64,000 bases of DNA from positions 62,001 through 126,000 of the forward strand of contig NZ_SLXJ01000004.1 of NCBI RefSeq assembly GCF_004345745.1, in the 5' to 3' direction. The first letter of the stretch is position 1, and each line of letters starts with the position of its first letter. The notes under the pieces are model-generated. The model worked only from the letters and a program-made list of their open reading frames with translations, was not told the origin of the DNA and did no database searches. Source of the stretch: Nicoletella semolina. GTDB taxonomy: Bacteria > Pseudomonadota > Gammaproteobacteria > Enterobacterales > Pasteurellaceae. Positions 56,804 through 64,000 of the stretch are shown here, in pieces. Both the position numbers and the translations under genes were made by a program.

Positions 56804-58741
56804 ATGGAGCGACGCCGTTTTGTTTTATTCCCAATATTCTTTTTTATTGCGATCAATCTATTGATATTATTCTTTTCTCGTCTTGGGCTTAGTTTATGGC
56901 AAGTGGATCGAGTTTCAGCTGTTGATGGCTGGCTGCCACTATTCTTGCAAGGTATTCGTATTGACATCTCGGCACTCTGCTGGTTATTTGGGGTGCCAGC
57001 ATTGTTTACTGCACTTTTCCTTAGCAACAATAGGTTAGGTTCAATTTGGCGTGTGATTTTGCGTATTTGGCTAACGGCAGGGTCGGTCTTTATTTTATTT
57101 ATGGAAGCTGCGACACCGAATTTTATTGAAACCTTTGATGTACGTCCAAACCGACTGTTTATTGAATATTTATCTCACCCAAAAGAAGTGTTTACAATGT
57201 TGATTAATGGGCATTTGATGACGGTCATTATTAGCTTATTCTTGGCACTCATTTCTTTAGTGGCATATTGGAAGCTGTCTGGTTGGGCAACAAAGAATAT
57301 TCATTTTCCTAAGTGGAGAGTGCGTCCAATACTTGGCTTATTGGTCGCTGCGTTGGTATTTATTGGCGGGCGTTCTTCATTTGCGCACCGTGGTATTAAT
57401 CCAGCAATGGTTGCATTCTCAAGCGATCCGCTTGTGAATTCCTTAGTGTTAAGTTCAGGCTATTCAGTACTTTATGCGGTACAACAATTGAAAGATGAAG
57501 ATAAATCGTCTGAACAGTACGGAAAAATGTCTGTGGAAGAGATGTTTAGCATCGTAAAACAGTCCAGGGGGCGGCCTGATACGGATTATATTTCTGCTGA
57601 TATTCCAACCTTGACTTATAATCAAGCCACTTATCAAGGCAAGCCGAAAAATATCGTCATTATATTAGAGGAAAGTCTTGGTGCACGATTTGTTGGCACG
57701 CTTGGCGGTAAACCTCTCACACCAAACTTCGATCGTTTAGCGAAAGAGGGGTGGTTATTTGAAAATTTATATGCAACAGGAACACGTTCTGTGAGAGGCA
57801 TTGAAGCAGTAACGACAGGCTTTACGCCAACGCCAGCACGAGCTGTGGTGAAATTAACTAAAAGTCAGCATAACTTTTTTAGCATTGCCGAGTTATTGCG
57901 TCGCCAAGGTTATCACACCAGTTTTATTTATGGTGGCGAGAAACATTTTGATAATATGGCAAGTTTTTTTTACGGTAATGGCTTTGAGCAAATTATTGAT
58001 GAAAAAGATTATAGAAACCCAACGTTCAAGGCAACTTGGGGAGTGAGCGATGAGGATTTGTTTGATAAAGCCAATGAGACGTTTACTCAATTGCACGAAG
58101 AAGGTAAACCATTTTTCAGCCTCGTGTTCAGTTCCAGTAATCACGATCCATTTGAATTCCCTGACGGTAAAATTGAATTGTATGAACAGCCGAAACAAAC
58201 CCGCAATAATGCGGCAAAATATGCTGATTTTGCGATTGGGCATTTCTTTGATTTAGCGAAAAAGTCTAACTATTGGCAAGATACGGTTTTCTTGGTGATT
58301 GCTGATCACGACTCTCGGGCTGCTGGTGAACATTTAGTTCCAATCCAGCACTTCCGTATTCCTGCATTGTTTATTGGGGAAGGAATTGAGGCAAAGCGTG
58401 ATAATCGCCTCGTCAGCCAAATTGATATGCCAACCACCTTACTTTCATTAGCTGGCATCAGTGGGGATTATCCAATGATGGGCTATGATCTAACGCAAAA
58501 TGTCAATCCTGATCGTGCATTTATGCAATATAATGACACGCAGGCAATGATGAAGGGTGATGGATCTGTAGTCGTAATGCGTCCTAATATACCTGTGCAG
58601 GGTTTTGTTTATAACAAAGCAGATCACAGCTTAACTGCTGCAGAGCAGTCAGAGGCAATGAAGAAAGAAGCATTATCCTATGCGTTGCTTGGTAGCTATT
58701 TATATCAAAAGCAGTTATACACCTTGCCAAAATTGGAATAA
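56804..58741 (+). CDS. LtaS-like phosphoglycerol transferase / sulfatase-fold membrane protein
   Basis: 645 residues. Five N-terminal membrane helices (to about residue 200), then an extracytoplasmic sulfatase-fold domain. Motifs: IVIILEESLGARFVGTLGG, the probable Thr nucleophile in ATGTRSVRGIEA, FIYGGEKHFDNM, SSSNHDPFEFP and ADHDSRA with metal ligands. Gram-positive LtaS polymerises glycerol phosphate; in Gram-negatives such proteins (OpgB or phosphoethanolamine-like) modify glycans or lipids. The acceptor here is unknown. SD GAGGATACGTT. Confidence 0.8.
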   Translation: MERRRFVLFPIFFFIAINLLILFFSRLGLSLWQVDRVSAVDGWLPLFLQGIRIDISALCWLFGVPALFTALFLSNNRLGSIWRVILRIWLTAGSVFILFMEAATPNFIETFDVRPNRLFIEYLSHPKEVFTMLINGHLMTVIISLFLALISLVAYWKLSGWATKNIHFPKWRVRPILGLLVAALVFIGGRSSFAHRGINPAMVAFSSDPLVNSLVLSSGYSVLYAVQQLKDEDKSSEQYGKMSVEEMFSIVKQSRGRPDTDYISADIPTLTYNQATYQGKPKNIVIILEESLGARFVGTLGGKPLTPNFDRLAKEGWLFENLYATGTRSVRGIEAVTTGFTPTPARAVVKLTKSQHNFFSIAELLRRQGYHTSFIYGGEKHFDNMASFFYGNGFEQIIDEKDYRNPTFKATWGVSDEDLFDKANETFTQLHEEGKPFFSLVFSSSNHDPFEFPDGKIELYEQPKQTRNNAAKYADFAIGHFFDLAKKSNYWQDTVFLVIADHDSRAAGEHLVPIQHFRIPALFIGEGIEAKRDNRLVSQIDMPTTLLSLAGISGDYPMMGYDLTQNVNPDRAFMQYNDTQAMMKGDGSVVVMRPNIPVQGFVYNKADHSLTAAEQSEAMKKEALSYALLGSYLYQKQLYTLPKLE

Positions 58742-58773
58742 TTTGCAAATTTTTTAATTATTCGCACCGCTAG

Positions 58774-58817
58774 CCTGCTTGAACTATGCAACTATCTAAG
58801 TTATTTAATCAAGCAGG
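58774..58817. repeat. Inverted repeat at the ltaS-like/smrB convergent junction
   Basis: CCTGCTTGA (58774-58782) and TCAAGCAGG (58809-58817) form a 9-bp stem with a 26-base loop; the right arm covers the smrB stop codon. No T-run. Confidence 0.45.
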
Positions 58818-59321
58818 TTGTTCCACCAATATAAGAATTGCCGCATCGCCTCCCCATTCTTTGGGGGCTTGATGAAGAGCAAGGACTTTGGGGTGTTGTA
58901 CGAGCCAACGGGGAATTTGTTGTTTCAAAGTACGAGTACCGTAGCCTGTCATAATGCTGGCACAATAAACTCGTTCACGTTCACAGGCGAGCAGTAGACT
59001 AGCGAGTTCTTTTTTTGCGCTCTCTTTAGTTAAACCGTGCAAATCTAGGAAGAGTTCAGGTTGAAAATCACCTCGACGAAGCTGTTTAAGAATATAGGGA
59101 TCAATATCTTCACGGCGATAACGCACTTTGTCATTTTCTTCACTTAAAAGTGGTTCATATTCATCAGAAAAATAAAATAGCGTATCTGCGTGTTCCTTCA
59201 ATTGTCGAGCCTCGTTTACTCTTACTCTAGGTTGAGTTTTTGGGTAAAAAGTATCTTGTTTAATTTTTTTCACGCCTTGAACCGCATTTTTAAATAGATT
59301 TTTTTCGTCTTCAGGTAGCAT
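58809..59321 (-). CDS. smrB: SmrB, Smr-domain ribosome rescue endonuclease
   Basis: 170 residues. The C-terminal Smr domain starts at LDLHGLTKESAKKEL and ends QAPKEWGGDAAILILVE, matching E. coli SmrB. SmrB cuts mRNA between collided ribosomes. The second motif, usually HGxG, here reads MTGYGTRTLKQQ, so the histidine is replaced by threonine. It is divergent from prmB, as in E. coli, which supports the identity. Confidence 0.88.
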   Translation of the reverse strand: MLPEDEKNLFKNAVQGVKKIKQDTFYPKTQPRVRVNEARQLKEHADTLFYFSDEYEPLLSEENDKVRYRREDIDPYILKQLRRGDFQPELFLDLHGLTKESAKKELASLLLACERERVYCASIMTGYGTRTLKQQIPRWLVQHPKVLALHQAPKEWGGDAAILILVEQPA

Positions 59322-59426
59322 TTTTATTTTCTCTTCTCTCTAAATTCAAGCATCACCATTCTAACACAAAGCGAAATATGGTATAACGGTTCACTTTTTT
59401 GATTATGGATATTTTGAGAAATTTAT

Positions 59427-60374
59427 ATGGTTACGCCACAATATAATTTGGAGTTATTAGAAGAGATTACATCATCACCAGTCGAGCAGGATTTAGGCTC
59501 AATTCTGGATATGATGCGTTGGGCTTACAGTTATTTTAATGCATCAGATCTTTATTATGGGCACGGACACGATAATGCGTGGGACGAGGCAAACCAGTTG
59601 GTATTAAGTGCCTTAGCATTACCTGTTGATGTGCCAGAAAGTTTGTATACCTCACGTTTAACTTTGGCGGAGAAAAAGCGAATTATTGCAATGGTTGAAC
59701 AGCGTCTAGGTCTGCGTAAGCCAGTTGCGTATTTAACACATTCTGCGTGGTTTTCAGGTCTAGAGTTTTATGTTGATGAGCGAGTTATCGTGCCTCGATC
59801 ACCGATTGGTGAGTTAATTCAGCAAGGTTTCACAGGTATTTTACGCTCCGAACCAAAACGCATTTTAGATATGTGTACGGGCAGTGGCTGTATCGCTATT
59901 GCCTGTGCAGAGCGTTTTCCGAATGCAGAGATTGATGCAGTAGATTTATCCGTTGATGCATTGAATGTAGCTGAAATCAATATTGAGCGACACAATGTAG
60001 GGGACAAGGTGTTTCCTTTACAATCTGATTTATTTACGGATTTGCCACGAGATCGCTACGATCTTATCGTAACCAATCCGCCGTATGTGGATCAAGAAGA
60101 TCTAGCAGAGATGCCTGAGGAATTCTTTCATGAGCCAGAAATGGCATTAGGATCAGGTATTGATGGTTTAGAGATAACCAAACGGATTTTGGTACAAGCT
60201 GCAGATTTCTTATCAGATAATGGCGTACTTGTGTGTGAAGTGGGTAACAGTATGGTACATTTGATGGAACAATTCCCTGCTGTACCGTTTAATTGGCTAA
60301 CGTTTAAAAATGGCGGACTAGGAGTATTTAGTCTTACTCGTGAGCAACTTGTAGCACACCGCCACCTGTTTTAG
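59427..60374 (+). CDS. prmB: Ribosomal protein uL3 glutamine methyltransferase
   Basis: 315 residues. N-terminal helical domain, then a Rossmann methyltransferase with [19 protein letters not shown] (SAM loop) and the catalytic NPPY motif ([16 protein letters not shown]). PrmB methylates a glutamine of ribosomal protein L3. The extended N-terminus and [17 protein letters not shown] separate it from PrmC. Confidence 0.93.
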   Translation: MVTPQYNLELLEEITSSPVEQDLGSILDMMRWAYSYFNASDLYYGHGHDNAWDEANQLVLSALALPVDVPESLYTSRLTLAEKKRIIAMVEQRLGLRKPVAYLTHSAWFSGLEFYVDERVIVPRSPIGELIQQGFTGILRSEPKRILDMCTGSGCIAIACAERFPNAEIDAVDLSVDALNVAEINIERHNVGDKVFPLQSDLFTDLPRDRYDLIVTNPPYVDQEDLAEMPEEFFHEPEMALGSGIDGLEITKRILVQAADFLSDNGVLVCEVGNSMVHLMEQFPAVPFNWLTFKNGGLGVFSLTREQLVAHRHLF

Positions 60375-60486
60375 GATTAAATTTTCTAATTTAATTCATC
60401 AAAAAAATAAATCTTAATTGCTATTTATCCTCTTTTTAGTTATATCTATGCATAGTGATATGAATTAAAAAAGAGGATATTTTTTT

Positions 60487-63123
60487 ATGAGCGAGCAGTA
60501 CGAATTAATGCGTCATAATATTTCGATGTTGGGTGATTTTCTAGGTGAGACAATTCGAGAGGCACAAGGTAATGAAATCTTAGAATTAATTGAGAGTATC
60601 CGAGTGCTTTCACGCAGTTCCCGTGCAGGTGATGAGAAAGCTCGCCAGCAATTATTGGAGATGTTAGCAAATATTTCAACCGAAAATGTGATTCCAGTTG
60701 CCCGTGCATTTAGTCAATTTCTGAACCTCACTAATATCGCTGAGCAATATCAAGCGGTCTCTCGGCACAGTAAAATTGCAATGGTTGATGAACGTTCAAT
60801 GGGGGCGTTATTTGCTCGCTTGAAAGCACAAAATGTACCTGCAGAAAAAGTGATTGAGACGGTTGAGAAATTACTTATTGATTTAGTCCTAACCGCCCAC
60901 CCAACAGAGGTAACTCGCCGCTCTTTAGTGCATAAACACGTTGAAATTAACCGCTGTTTAAGTCGCTTGGAACACGATGATCTAACTGAAGCAGAAACAA
61001 CAAAATTGAAACGCCGATTAATGCAATTTATTGCATTAGCTTGGCATACAAATGAAATTCGTACACAACGCCCAACGCCTGTTGATGAAGCCAAATGGGG
61101 AATTGCAGTCATTGAAAACAGCTTGTGGAAAGCTGTGCCTGAGTTTTGTCGCCAGCTGAATTTTCACCTAGAAAAGCATTTTGATATTCAGCATTCTGTA
61201 GAAATTACACCTGTACGCTTTTCTTCTTGGATGGGAGGGGATCGTGATGGTAATCCATTTGTTACTGCAGAAACCACCTGTCGAGTACTACGAATGAATC
61301 GTTGGAAAGCTGCGGAATTATTTTTAGAAGATATTCGATTATTGGCAGAAGAATTGTCGGTGGTAACTTGTACCGATGAATTTCGTCAAAAATACGGCTC
61401 TCATTTAGAGCCTTATCGTGCGGTATTAAAATCGCTGCGTAGCCAATTAACTAAAACCGTGGCTTATTATGGCGAACTGCTGGAAAATAAACCACTTACG
61501 ATCTCAAAAAACGATATTCTCACGGATGATCAGCAGCTTTGGATACCACTTTACGACTGCTATCAGTCTCTTCAGCAATGCGGTATGAGAATCATTGCAA
61601 ATGGAGCATTACTAGATACATTGCGACGTATTCGTTGTTTTGGATTAGAATTGTCTCGTTTGGATATTCGTCAAGAAAGCACTCGCCACACAATAGCAAT
61701 CTCTGAAATTACTCGTTATATTGGTTTAGGTGATTATGCTCAATGGACTGAAGACGATAAACAGGCATTTCTAGTGCGAGAACTAAGTTCACGCCGACCG
61801 CTTGTTCCTACAAATTGGCAGCCAACGCCAGAAACACAAGAAGTTTTGGATACTTGTAAGGTGATCGCTGAGCAACCAGAAGGGGTGATCTCCGCTTACG
61901 TTATCTCAATGGCTCGTGAAGCATCTGATGTGCTTGCTGTTCATCTATTATTAAAAGAGGCAGGTTGTCAGCAAATTATCCCTGTTGCCCCATTATTTGA
62001 AACGCTAGACGATCTCGACCGCAGTGAAAAAGTGATGGCTGCATTATTCAATATTGGCTGGTATCGAGGTGTTATCAATAATAAACAGATGGTGATGATT
62101 GGCTATTCAGATTCTGCAAAAGACGCAGGAATGTTGGCGGCATCTTGGGCTCAATATCGTGCACAAGAAGCATTAGTTAATCTATGTGAACGAAACAATA
62201 TTGAACTTACTTTATTTCACGGACGGGGAGGCACTATCGGACGGGGAGGGGCACCAGCACACGCCGCACTGCTTTCTCAGCCTCCTCGTTCATTGAAAAA
62301 TGGTTTGCGTGTAACTGAACAAGGTGAAATGATTCGCTTCAAATTGGGATTGCCTGCTGTTGCACTTGAAAGCCTTGATTTATACGCTAGTGCTATTTTA
62401 GAAGCGAATATTTTTCCGCCGCCAGAGCCTCAACAAGCGTGGCGTGATGTAATGGAAAGTGCTGCAGATATATCTTGTCATCTCTATCGAGACATTGTGC
62501 GTGGCGAGCCTGATTTTGTACCTTATTTCCGTGCAGCCACACCAGAGCAAGAGCTATCTAAGCTGCCACTTGGTTCTCGTCCTGCAAAACGTAATCCGAA
62601 CGGAGGAGTTGAAAGTTTACGGGCTATTCCGTGGATTTTTGCGTGGATGCAAAATCGGCTAATGTTACCTGCGTGGCTTGGGGCAGGACAAGCACTGACT
62701 AAATTGATTGAGCAAGGAAAAGAAGCATTACTAAAAGAAATGTGCAAAGCGTGGCCATTTTTCTCCACTCGAATCGGAATGCTTGAAATGGTATTCAGTA
62801 AAACGGATTTATGGCTTGCGGAACATTATGATCAGCGTCTCGTACCAAAAGAGCTTCACCCACTAGGAAAATGTCTGCGTAGTCAGTTACAACAAGATCT
62901 TGAAACGGTACTTGCACTGTCTCACGATGGGCAATTAATGGCAGATTTACCGTGGATAGCACAATCAATCGCCTTACGGAATGTGTATACTGATCCGCTG
63001 AATTTACTACAAGTAGAACTGCTTCATCGCCTAAGATCAGAAAATCTCAATCACCCAGATCTAGAACAAGCTCTAATGATTACCATCACTGGTATCGCCG
63101 CAGGAATGCGTAATACAGGGTAG
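60487..63123 (+). CDS. ppc: Phosphoenolpyruvate carboxylase
   Basis: 878 residues (E. coli 883). Catalytic His in [56 protein letters not shown] with the catalytic Arg-rich loop, and the C-terminal end AAGMRNTG, the usual NTG terminus. It fixes bicarbonate onto PEP to make oxaloacetate. SD AAAGAGGATA. Monocistronic. Confidence 0.97.
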   Translation: MSEQYELMRHNISMLGDFLGETIREAQGNEILELIESIRVLSRSSRAGDEKARQQLLEMLANISTENVIPVARAFSQFLNLTNIAEQYQAVSRHSKIAMVDERSMGALFARLKAQNVPAEKVIETVEKLLIDLVLTAHPTEVTRRSLVHKHVEINRCLSRLEHDDLTEAETTKLKRRLMQFIALAWHTNEIRTQRPTPVDEAKWGIAVIENSLWKAVPEFCRQLNFHLEKHFDIQHSVEITPVRFSSWMGGDRDGNPFVTAETTCRVLRMNRWKAAELFLEDIRLLAEELSVVTCTDEFRQKYGSHLEPYRAVLKSLRSQLTKTVAYYGELLENKPLTISKNDILTDDQQLWIPLYDCYQSLQQCGMRIIANGALLDTLRRIRCFGLELSRLDIRQESTRHTIAISEITRYIGLGDYAQWTEDDKQAFLVRELSSRRPLVPTNWQPTPETQEVLDTCKVIAEQPEGVISAYVISMAREASDVLAVHLLLKEAGCQQIIPVAPLFETLDDLDRSEKVMAALFNIGWYRGVINNKQMVMIGYSDSAKDAGMLAASWAQYRAQEALVNLCERNNIELTLFHGRGGTIGRGGAPAHAALLSQPPRSLKNGLRVTEQGEMIRFKLGLPAVALESLDLYASAILEANIFPPPEPQQAWRDVMESAADISCHLYRDIVRGEPDFVPYFRAATPEQELSKLPLGSRPAKRNPNGGVESLRAIPWIFAWMQNRLMLPAWLGAGQALTKLIEQGKEALLKEMCKAWPFFSTRIGMLEMVFSKTDLWLAEHYDQRLVPKELHPLGKCLRSQLQQDLETVLALSHDGQLMADLPWIAQSIALRNVYTDPLNLLQVELLHRLRSENLNHPDLEQALMITITGIAAGMRNTG

Positions 63124-63156
63124 ATTGGAAGCATAAATGGTAAGCAACATTCTAAA

Positions 63157-63184
63157 TCCCTCTATCATTACTTATGAAGAGGGA
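63157..63184. repeat. Inverted repeat between ppc and ruvB
   Basis: TCCCTCT (63157-63163) and AGAGGGA (63178-63184) with a 14-base loop lie between the convergent genes. The arms are the same heptamers as in the hscA-fdx hairpin (4495-4514), which hints at a small dispersed element or chance. Confidence 0.4.
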
Positions 63185-63196
63185 ATAATTGAGTTG

Positions 63197-64000
63197 TTAT
63201 TCTGGTTTGAGAAGACCAAAGTGATGGTAGGTTCGGGAAGTGGCTATTCTTCCTCGAGGGGTGCGTTGTAAGAAGCCTTGTTGAATGAGATAGGGTTCGA
63301 GAACATCTTCAATTGTGTCTCGTTCTTCGCCAATTGCAGCGGCAAGGTTGTCTAGTCCAACAGGACCTCCATCAAAACGTTCGATAACCGCCGATAGTAA
63401 TTTTCTATCCATAAAATCAAAGCCTTCAGGATCAACATCTAACATTGTTAGAGCTTGTTTGGCAATGTCTGATGAAATGATTCCTTTATTGCGAACATCA
63501 GCAAAATCTCGAACTCGACGAAGTAATCTATTTGCTATCCGTGGTGTACCGCGTGAACGACGAGCAATTTCGTATGAAGCTTCATCTGAAAGGTTTAAAT
63601 TGAGGTAGTTTGCACTGCGACTAACAATAGAGGTGAGGTCGTCAATGGAATAAAACTCAAGTCGCTGTACAATGCCAAAGCGATCACGCAAGGGAGAAGT
63701 GAGTGAGCCTGCTCGTGTGGTTGCACCAATTAACGTGAATGGAGGCAGATCTAGCTTGATTGAGCGTGCTGCAGGTCCTTCTCCAATCATAATATCTAAC
63801 TGGTAGTCTTCCATTGCAGGATAAAGTACTTCTTCGATAGCGGGTGAAAGGCGGTGAATTTCATCAATAAAAAGCACATCATAAGGTTCTAGATTAGTAA
63901 GCATCGCAGCAAGATCGCCAGCTTTTTCTAGCACTGGTCCAGAAGTTGTGCGTATATTTACGCCCATTTCATTTGCGACAATATTGGCAAGCGTTGTTTT
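63197..64000 (-). CDS. ruvB: RuvB Holliday-junction helicase, C-terminal part, cut by window end
   Basis: The frame is open to the window end, which reads [15 protein letters not shown], the end of the Walker A region; about 268 residues are visible. Walker B FIDEIHRL, sensor [19 protein letters not shown], the arginine finger region [17 protein letters not shown], and the C-terminal winged helix ending [17 protein letters not shown] are present. RuvB is the AAA+ motor that drives branch migration with RuvA. Upstream ruvA/ruvC would lie beyond the window. Confidence 0.96.
   Translation of the reverse strand, partial: KTTLANIVANEMGVNIRTTSGPVLEKAGDLAAMLTNLEPYDVLFIDEIHRLSPAIEEVLYPAMEDYQLDIMIGEGPAARSIKLDLPPFTLIGATTRAGSLTSPLRDRFGIVQRLEFYSIDDLTSIVSRSANYLNLNLSDEASYEIARRSRGTPRIANRLLRRVRDFADVRNKGIISSDIAKQALTMLDVDPEGFDFMDRKLLSAVIERFDGGPVGLDNLAAAIGEERDTIEDVLEPYLIQQGFLQRTPRGRIATSRTYHHFGLLKPE

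Noticed and set aside
57893-58243. 116-residue antisense ORF within the LtaS-like gene
   Set aside because: It lies over the conserved sulfatase motifs of the plus-strand gene and has no family features.

Overview
This 64 kb window is a chromosomal segment of a gammaproteobacterium of the family Pasteurellaceae. The gene content (iscRSUA-hscBA-fdx-iscX, bamA-skp-lpxD-fabZ-lpxA, a sialidase pair, gcvA/gcvB, lgtF-type LOS glucosyltransferase) fits that family. DNA-uptake sequences with the core ACAAGCGGTC, the Actinobacillus pleuropneumoniae type rather than the Haemophilus AAGTGCGGT type, are scattered throughout. This points to the Mannheimia/Actinobacillus/Bibersteinia side of the family; I cannot name the species. 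Coding density is high. I found no rRNA, tRNA, CRISPR array, prophage or insertion sequence.

Layout. 1-3.7 kb: the end of an ABC-F ATPase and a His-rich TonB-dependent receptor of ZnuD type. 3.8-10.5 kb: the complete isc iron-sulfur operon on the minus strand, with a DUF2625 gene between hscB and hscA and several palindromic elements in its gaps. 10.6-16.2 kb: yfcZ-like gene, fadL, ogt, metC and a purine permease behind a PurR box. 16.2-20.0 kb: argE, copA and raiA on the minus strand. 20.2-25.6 kb: lpxL, rdgB, ybjQ, ycgN, ydfG and trpBA behind a TrpR-type operator. 25.7-29.5 kb: lgtF-like glucosyltransferase, yhbY, pgpB, nagK and gloB. 29.5-38.1 kb: the envelope block uppS-cdsA-rseP-bamA-skp-lpxD-fabZ-lpxA, without lpxB after lpxA. 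38.2-44.3 kb: gapA and two tandem homologous sialidase autotransporters; the upstream copy is preceded by a perfect CRP site. 44.6-51.1 kb: ridA-like gene, ilvE, the GcvB small RNA divergent from gcvA, leuCD and hemB. 51.3-56.6 kb: a yqjD-yqjE-yqjK-like trio, a decayed MFS transporter, arcB and a DMT permease. 56.8-64 kb: an LtaS-like phosphoglycerol transferase, smrB, prmB, ppc and the C-terminal part of ruvB.

Most of the window is housekeeping, and I see no obviously new multi-gene system. The most informative signals are regulatory or structural: three palindromes between iscS and iscU, the GcvB RNA read directly from sequence, the CRP site before the duplicated sialidase, the TrpR, PurR and IscR operators, an inverted repeat and homopolymer in the zinc-receptor promoter, and a bipartite extended uptake motif that in one place forms a transcription terminator. 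All functional statements rest on recognised motifs and family knowledge. No database or alignment search was run.
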